64,000 nucleotides of DNA from NCBI RefSeq assembly GCF_040892615.1, contig NZ_JBFRYC010000003.1:124001-188000 (forward strand), read 5' to 3'. Below are positions 59,806-64,000 of the stretch, one piece after another; the stretch's first letter is position 1, and each line of letters begins with the position of its first letter. The notes under the pieces were generated by a model. The model saw only the letters and a list, made by a program, of their open reading frames with translations. It had not been told where the DNA came from and did not search any database. The translations under genes were made by a program, and so were the position numbers. The stretch comes from Thioclava arctica (GTDB lineage Bacteria; Pseudomonadota; Alphaproteobacteria; Rhodobacterales; Rhodobacteraceae).

Positions 59806-62800
59806 TGAAGCCTGGGTTGCAGCTCAGGAAGCCAAACGCCAGTGGATGAATGAAAATTCTCTGTGGAAAGAAGAGGATGAAAAATCTTCTTGTGGCGTCG
59901 GTCTGGTGGTTGCCATCGACGGCAAGGCAAGCCGCAGGGTCGTGGAAAACGGCATTGATGCACTGAAAGCGATCTGGCACCGCGGCGCGGTTGATGCCGA
60001 TGGCAAGACCGGTGACGGCGCAGGCATCCATGTGCAAATCCCCGCCCCGTTCTTTTACGACCAGATCCGGCGCACCGGCCATGAGCCCGACATGGAAAAG
60101 ATGGTCGCTGTCGGTCAGGTCTTTTTGCCGCGCACCGATTTTGGCGCGCAGGAACGCTGCCGCACGATCGTGGAATCCGAAGTGCTGCGGATGGGCCATT
60201 ACATTTATGGCTGGCGCCACGTTCCGGTAAATACCGGCGTTCTGGGGGAAAAGGCCAACTCGACGCGCCCCGAGATCGAGCAGATCTTGATCCGCAACGA
60301 CAAGGATATCGACGACGAGCAGTTCGAGCGCGAGCTTTACATCATCCGCCGCCGGATCGAAAAAGCCGCCGTCGCTGCACAGATTGCCGGGCTTTATATC
60401 TGCTCGCTGTCCTGCCGCTCGATTATCTACAAGGGCATGATGCTGGCCGAGCAAGTGGCCGAGTTCTATCCCGATCTGAAAGACGAGCGGTTTGAATCGG
60501 CTTTCGCGATCTATCACCAGCGGTATTCCACGAACACCTTCCCGCAATGGTGGCTGGCGCAACCCTTCCGGATGTTGGCCCATAACGGCGAGATCAATAC
60601 GATCAAGGGCAACATCAACTGGATGAAAAGCCACGAGATCCGCATGGCCAGCTCTGCCTTTGGCGACAGCGCCGAGGATATCAAGCCGATCATCCCGGCG
60701 GGTGCGTCGGATTCCGGTGCGCTGGATGCGGTGTTTGAATTGATGGTGCGCTCGGGCCGCTCGGCACCGATGGTCAAGACCATGCTGGTGCCCGAACCGT
60801 GGTCGAATGACGAGGCGATGCCGCAGGCGCTGCAAGATATGTATGCCTATTCCAACGCCGTGATCGAGCCTTGGGATGGTCCCGCCGCCTTGGCGATGAC
60901 CGATGGCCGCTGGGTCTGTGGCGGTCTGGATCGCAACGGTTTGCGTCCGCTGCGCTATGTCATCACCGGCGATGGCGTGCTGATTGCAGGGTCCGAGGCC
61001 GGGATGGTGCCGATTGACGAGTCGATGGTTGTCGAGAAAGGCGCGCTTGGCCCGGGGCAGATGATTGCGGTCGATATGGCCAATGGCAAACTCTACCATG
61101 ACGCCGAGTTGAAGGACAAACTGGCCCATGCACAGCCCTTCTCGGAATGGGTCAGCAAGGTCACCGATCTGAACGAGCAATTGCGGGACGTGCCCGAAGC
61201 CCCGAAATTCGAGGGTGCCGAGCTGCGCAAACGCCAGATCGCTGCGGGCTATTCGGTCGAAGAGATCGAACAGATCCTCGCGCCGATGGCCGAAGACGGC
61301 AAAGAGGCGATTGCCTCGATGGGCGATGATACGCCCCCCGCAGTGCTGTCCAAGCAATACCGCCCGCTCAGCCATTTCTTCCGGCAAAACTTTAGCCAAG
61401 TCACCAATCCGCCGATCGACTCCTTGCGCGAAAGCCGGGTGATGAGCCTGAAAACGCGGTTCGGCAACCTTAAGAACGTGCTTGATGAGGATAGCTCACA
61501 AACCGAGATTTGGCTGCTCGACAGCCCGTTCCTGGCGAATTCCGAATTCGACGCAATGCTCACGCAATTTGGCGAGCAGGTCACCGTGATCGACTGCACC
61601 TTCCCCGCAGGTGCCGATCAGGAGGCGCTGCATGACGGGCTGACCCGCATTCGCGCCGAGGCCGAAGACGCCGTGCGCTCGGGTGCGCTGCATCTGGTGC
61701 TCAGCGATGAGGCGCAAGACGCCGACAAAGTCGCGATGCCGATGATCTTGGCGACCAGCGCCGTTCATAGCTGGCTGACCAAGAAAGGCCTGCGCACGTT
61801 CTGCTCGATCAATGTGCGCGCCGCTGAATGTATCGACCCGCATTACTTTGCGGTGCTGATCGGGTCTGGTGCGACCACGGTGAACGCCTATCTGGCTGAG
61901 GATACGATTGCAGACCGGATCACGCGCGGCCTCGTTGAAGGTAGCCTTGTCGATGCGATGCGCCGTTATCGCGATGCGATCAATTCGGGCTTGCTCAAGA
62001 TCATGTCGAAGATGGGCATTTCGGTGCTGTCCTCGTATCGCGGCGGTCTCAACTTTGAGGCAGTCGGCCTGAGCCGGGCGATGGTCGCGGAGTATTTCCC
62101 CGGCATGCACTCGCGCATTTCCGGCATCGGTCTGCACGGCATTCAGCACAAGCTGGAAGAAGTGCATGCGAAGGGCTGGAAAGGCGGGCAGGATGTGCTG
62201 CCAATCGGCGGTCTGTATAAAGCGCGTCGCACCGGTGAAACCCATGCTTGGGGCGCGCAGACGATGCATATGCTGCAAACGGCGTGCAACCGGGCCAGCT
62301 ATGATCTGTGGAAGCAGTATTCCGCGATGATGCGGGCCAACCCGCCGATCCATATCCGCGACATGCTGGATATCAAATCGCTGGGCAAACCGGTGCCAAT
62401 CGAAGAGGTGGAAAGCATCACCTCGATCCGCAAGCGCTTCGTGACGCCGGGGATGTCGCTGGGGGCGCTCTCGCCCGAGGCGCATAAACTTCTCAACGTG
62501 GCGATGAACCGGATCGGTGCGAAATCTGACTCCGGTGAAGGTGGCGAAGATCCGGCACATTTCGTGCCCGAACCCAATGGCGACAACCCCAGCGCCAAGA
62601 TCAAGCAGGTGGCCTCGGGGCGCTTCGGTGTGACCGCCGAATACCTCAACCATTGCGAAGAGCTGGAAATCAAGGTCGCGCAAGGTGCGAAACCCGGCGA
62701 GGGTGGTCAGCTTCCGGGCATGAAGGTCACCGACCTGATCGCGCGGCTGCGGCACTCGACCAAGGGCGTGACGCTGATCTCGCCGCCGCCGCACCACGAT

Positions 62801-64000
62801 ATCTACTCGATCGAAGACCTCGCGCAGCTGATCTACGATCTCAAGCAGATCAACCCGCGCTGTAAGGTGACGGTCAAGCTGGTGGCCTCGTCGGGCGTTG
62901 GCACGATTGCCGCTGGTGTGGCCAAGGCCAAAGCCGACGTGATCCTGATTTCGGGTCATAACGGCGGCACGGGGGCCTCGCCCGCGACCTCGATCAAATA
63001 TGCCGGTCTGCCGTGGGAAATGGGCCTGACCGAGGCGCATCAGGTTCTCGCGATGAACAACCTGCGCGAACGCGTCACCCTGCGCACCGATGGCGGTTTG
63101 CGCACGGGGCGGGATATCGTGATGGCGGCGATGATGGGGGCCGAGGAATACGGCATCGGCACTGCTGCGCTGATCGCGATGGGCTGCATCATGGTGCGCC
63201 AGTGCCAGTCCAACACCTGCCCGGTGGGCGTGTGTACGCAAGACCCGGAACTGCGCGCCAAGTTCACCGGCACGGCGGACAAGGTCGTGAACCTCATCAC
63301 CTTCTATGCGCAGGAAGTGCGCGAGTTGCTGGCCTCGATTGGCGCGCGCAGCTTGGACGAGGTGATCGGGCGCGCAGATCTGCTGACGCAGGTCAGCCGT
63401 GGCTCGGCGCATCTGGATGACCTTGACCTTAACCCACTGCTGATCACCGTCGATGGCTGGGACAAGATCGTTTACGACCGTTCCAAGCCGCGCAACTGGG
63501 TGCCCGATACGCTGGATGCCGAGATTATCCGCGACGGAGCGCGCTTCTTCGAAGAAGGCGAGAAGATGCAGCTGAGCTATGCGGTGCGCAATACGCTGCG
63601 CACCATCGGCACGCGGGCTTCAAGCCATATCGTCAAGAATTTCGGGATGCGCAACGCGTTGCAGCCCGACCATCTGACGGTGAAGCTGACCGGATCGTGC
63701 GGTCAGTCGCTGGGCGCGTTTGCGGCGCCAGGTCTCAAGATCGAGGTCTCGGGTGATGCCAATGACTATGTCGGAAAGGGTCTGTCGGGGGGCACCATCA
63801 TCGTGCGCCCGCCAATGATTAGCCCGCTGGTGGCCTCGGAAAACACCATCATCGGTAATACGGTGCTCTATGGTGCGACCGACGGGTATCTGTTTGCCGC
63901 AGGGCGCGCGGGCGAACGCTTTGGCGTGCGCAACTCGGGCGCCAAGGTGGTGATCGAGGGTTGCGGATCGAACGGCTGTGAATACATGACCGGCGGTGTC
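59792..64000 (+). CDS. gltB: Glutamate synthase large subunit (partial, cut by window end)
   Basis: About 1403 codons are present; full-length enzymes have about 1500, so the C-terminal ~100 residues lie outside. A 33-residue propeptide precedes Cys34 (SSCGVGLVV), the N-terminal nucleophile of the class II glutaminase domain. Then come the central domain and the FMN-binding synthase domain with LISGHNGGTGASP-type text (about 1050). The 3Fe-4S cysteines are Cys1132, Cys1138 and Cys1143, and the GXGXG beta-helix domain starts about 1260. It uses glutamine and 2-oxoglutarate to make two glutamates. Confidence 0.95.
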   Translation, partial: MTKYDEAWVAAQEAKRQWMNENSLWKEEDEKSSCGVGLVVAIDGKASRRVVENGIDALKAIWHRGAVDADGKTGDGAGIHVQIPAPFFYDQIRRTGHEPDMEKMVAVGQVFLPRTDFGAQERCRTIVESEVLRMGHYIYGWRHVPVNTGVLGEKANSTRPEIEQILIRNDKDIDDEQFERELYIIRRRIEKAAVAAQIAGLYICSLSCRSIIYKGMMLAEQVAEFYPDLKDERFESAFAIYHQRYSTNTFPQWWLAQPFRMLAHNGEINTIKGNINWMKSHEIRMASSAFGDSAEDIKPIIPAGASDSGALDAVFELMVRSGRSAPMVKTMLVPEPWSNDEAMPQALQDMYAYSNAVIEPWDGPAALAMTDGRWVCGGLDRNGLRPLRYVITGDGVLIAGSEAGMVPIDESMVVEKGALGPGQMIAVDMANGKLYHDAELKDKLAHAQPFSEWVSKVTDLNEQLRDVPEAPKFEGAELRKRQIAAGYSVEEIEQILAPMAEDGKEAIASMGDDTPPAVLSKQYRPLSHFFRQNFSQVTNPPIDSLRESRVMSLKTRFGNLKNVLDEDSSQTEIWLLDSPFLANSEFDAMLTQFGEQVTVIDCTFPAGADQEALHDGLTRIRAEAEDAVRSGALHLVLSDEAQDADKVAMPMILATSAVHSWLTKKGLRTFCSINVRAAECIDPHYFAVLIGSGATTVNAYLAEDTIADRITRGLVEGSLVDAMRRYRDAINSGLLKIMSKMGISVLSSYRGGLNFEAVGLSRAMVAEYFPGMHSRISGIGLHGIQHKLEEVHAKGWKGGQDVLPIGGLYKARRTGETHAWGAQTMHMLQTACNRASYDLWKQYSAMMRANPPIHIRDMLDIKSLGKPVPIEEVESITSIRKRFVTPGMSLGALSPEAHKLLNVAMNRIGAKSDSGEGGEDPAHFVPEPNGDNPSAKIKQVASGRFGVTAEYLNHCEELEIKVAQGAKPGEGGQLPGMKVTDLIARLRHSTKGVTLISPPPHHDIYSIEDLAQLIYDLKQINPRCKVTVKLVASSGVGTIAAGVAKAKADVILISGHNGGTGASPATSIKYAGLPWEMGLTEAHQVLAMNNLRERVTLRTDGGLRTGRDIVMAAMMGAEEYGIGTAALIAMGCIMVRQCQSNTCPVGVCTQDPELRAKFTGTADKVVNLITFYAQEVRELLASIGARSLDEVIGRADLLTQVSRGSAHLDDLDLNPLLITVDGWDKIVYDRSKPRNWVPDTLDAEIIRDGARFFEEGEKMQLSYAVRNTLRTIGTRASSHIVKNFGMRNALQPDHLTVKLTGSCGQSLGAFAAPGLKIEVSGDANDYVGKGLSGGTIIVRPPMISPLVASENTIIGNTVLYGATDGYLFAAGRAGERFGVRNSGAKVVIEGCGSNGCEYMTGGV

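Noticed and set aside
61496..63412. Long open frames on the strand opposite gltB
   Set aside because: They mirror GC-rich codon bias of gltB, have low-complexity His/Arg-rich translations and no motifs; gltB itself is unmistakable.
1..64000. CRISPR array
   Set aside because: No regularly spaced repeat-spacer structure was seen and no cas gene is present.

Overview
The window looks like chromosome from a GC-rich alphaproteobacterium of the Rhodobacteraceae/Roseobacter group. The basis is gene content and order: regB-senC-regA with an HvrA-type H-NS protein and ahcY close by, PhyR-NepR-EcfG general stress response (GSR) genes, addAB next to tsaE and trxA, hslV/hslU, a complex I NDUFA9-like protein, and cell-envelope genes typical of this group. 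Species cannot be named from the sequence alone.

Layout. 1-1600: mobile-element wreckage (a frameshifted plus-strand gene and a degenerate IS481-type transposase on the minus strand) next to a tRNA-Lys gene. 1.8-3.9 kb: dapF and mtaB. 4.1-12.6 kb: a general-stress island with the core regulators phyR / nepR-ecfG-histidine kinase, plus small envelope proteins (UPF0391, holin-like, DUF3618, CsbD, an AI-2E-type permease) and a phospholipase D-like enzyme. 12.7-24 kb: aldo-keto reductase, YihY, tamA-tamB, idi, secB, fxsA, Tim44-like, mltA, smr. 24-28 kb: lipoprotein hydrolase, then hslV-membrane protein-hslU. 29-38 kb: a compact minus-strand run tsaE-amgK-murU-addB-addA, then trxA. 38-43 kb: a PAS protein and the RegB/SenC/RegA/HvrA redox control locus. 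43-51 kb: HD hydrolase, an EcfG-promoter secreted protein, ahcY, DUF2853, enoyl-CoA hydratase, DUF2125, pmbA/tldE and an IMPase-like enzyme. 50.7-54.4 kb: sigF-nrsF divergent from a bufferin-type operon (DUF2282 precursor, DUF692 enzyme, DUF2063 partner, DoxX). 54.6-64 kb: tRNA-Leu, NDUFA9-like, uppP, and a glutamate synthase locus gltD-orphan-hydrolase-gltB, with gltB cut by the window end.

The strongest unifying signal is regulatory. Eight sites match the EcfG promoter pattern GGAAC-N16/17-CGTT. They lie before phyR and nepR (interlocked on opposite strands over the same bases), UPF0391, the holin-like/DUF3618 pair, csbD, the AI-2E permease, tamA, and a small secreted protein at 43.76 kb. 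This suggests that the GSR here drives a set of envelope-protective genes, many of them beside the regulators. Separately, two sites matching GTAACG-N16-CGAA face outward from the sigF/bufA gap and explain how SigF-NrsF could control both itself and the bufferin operon. All functional statements are from sequence reading only; no database search was run.
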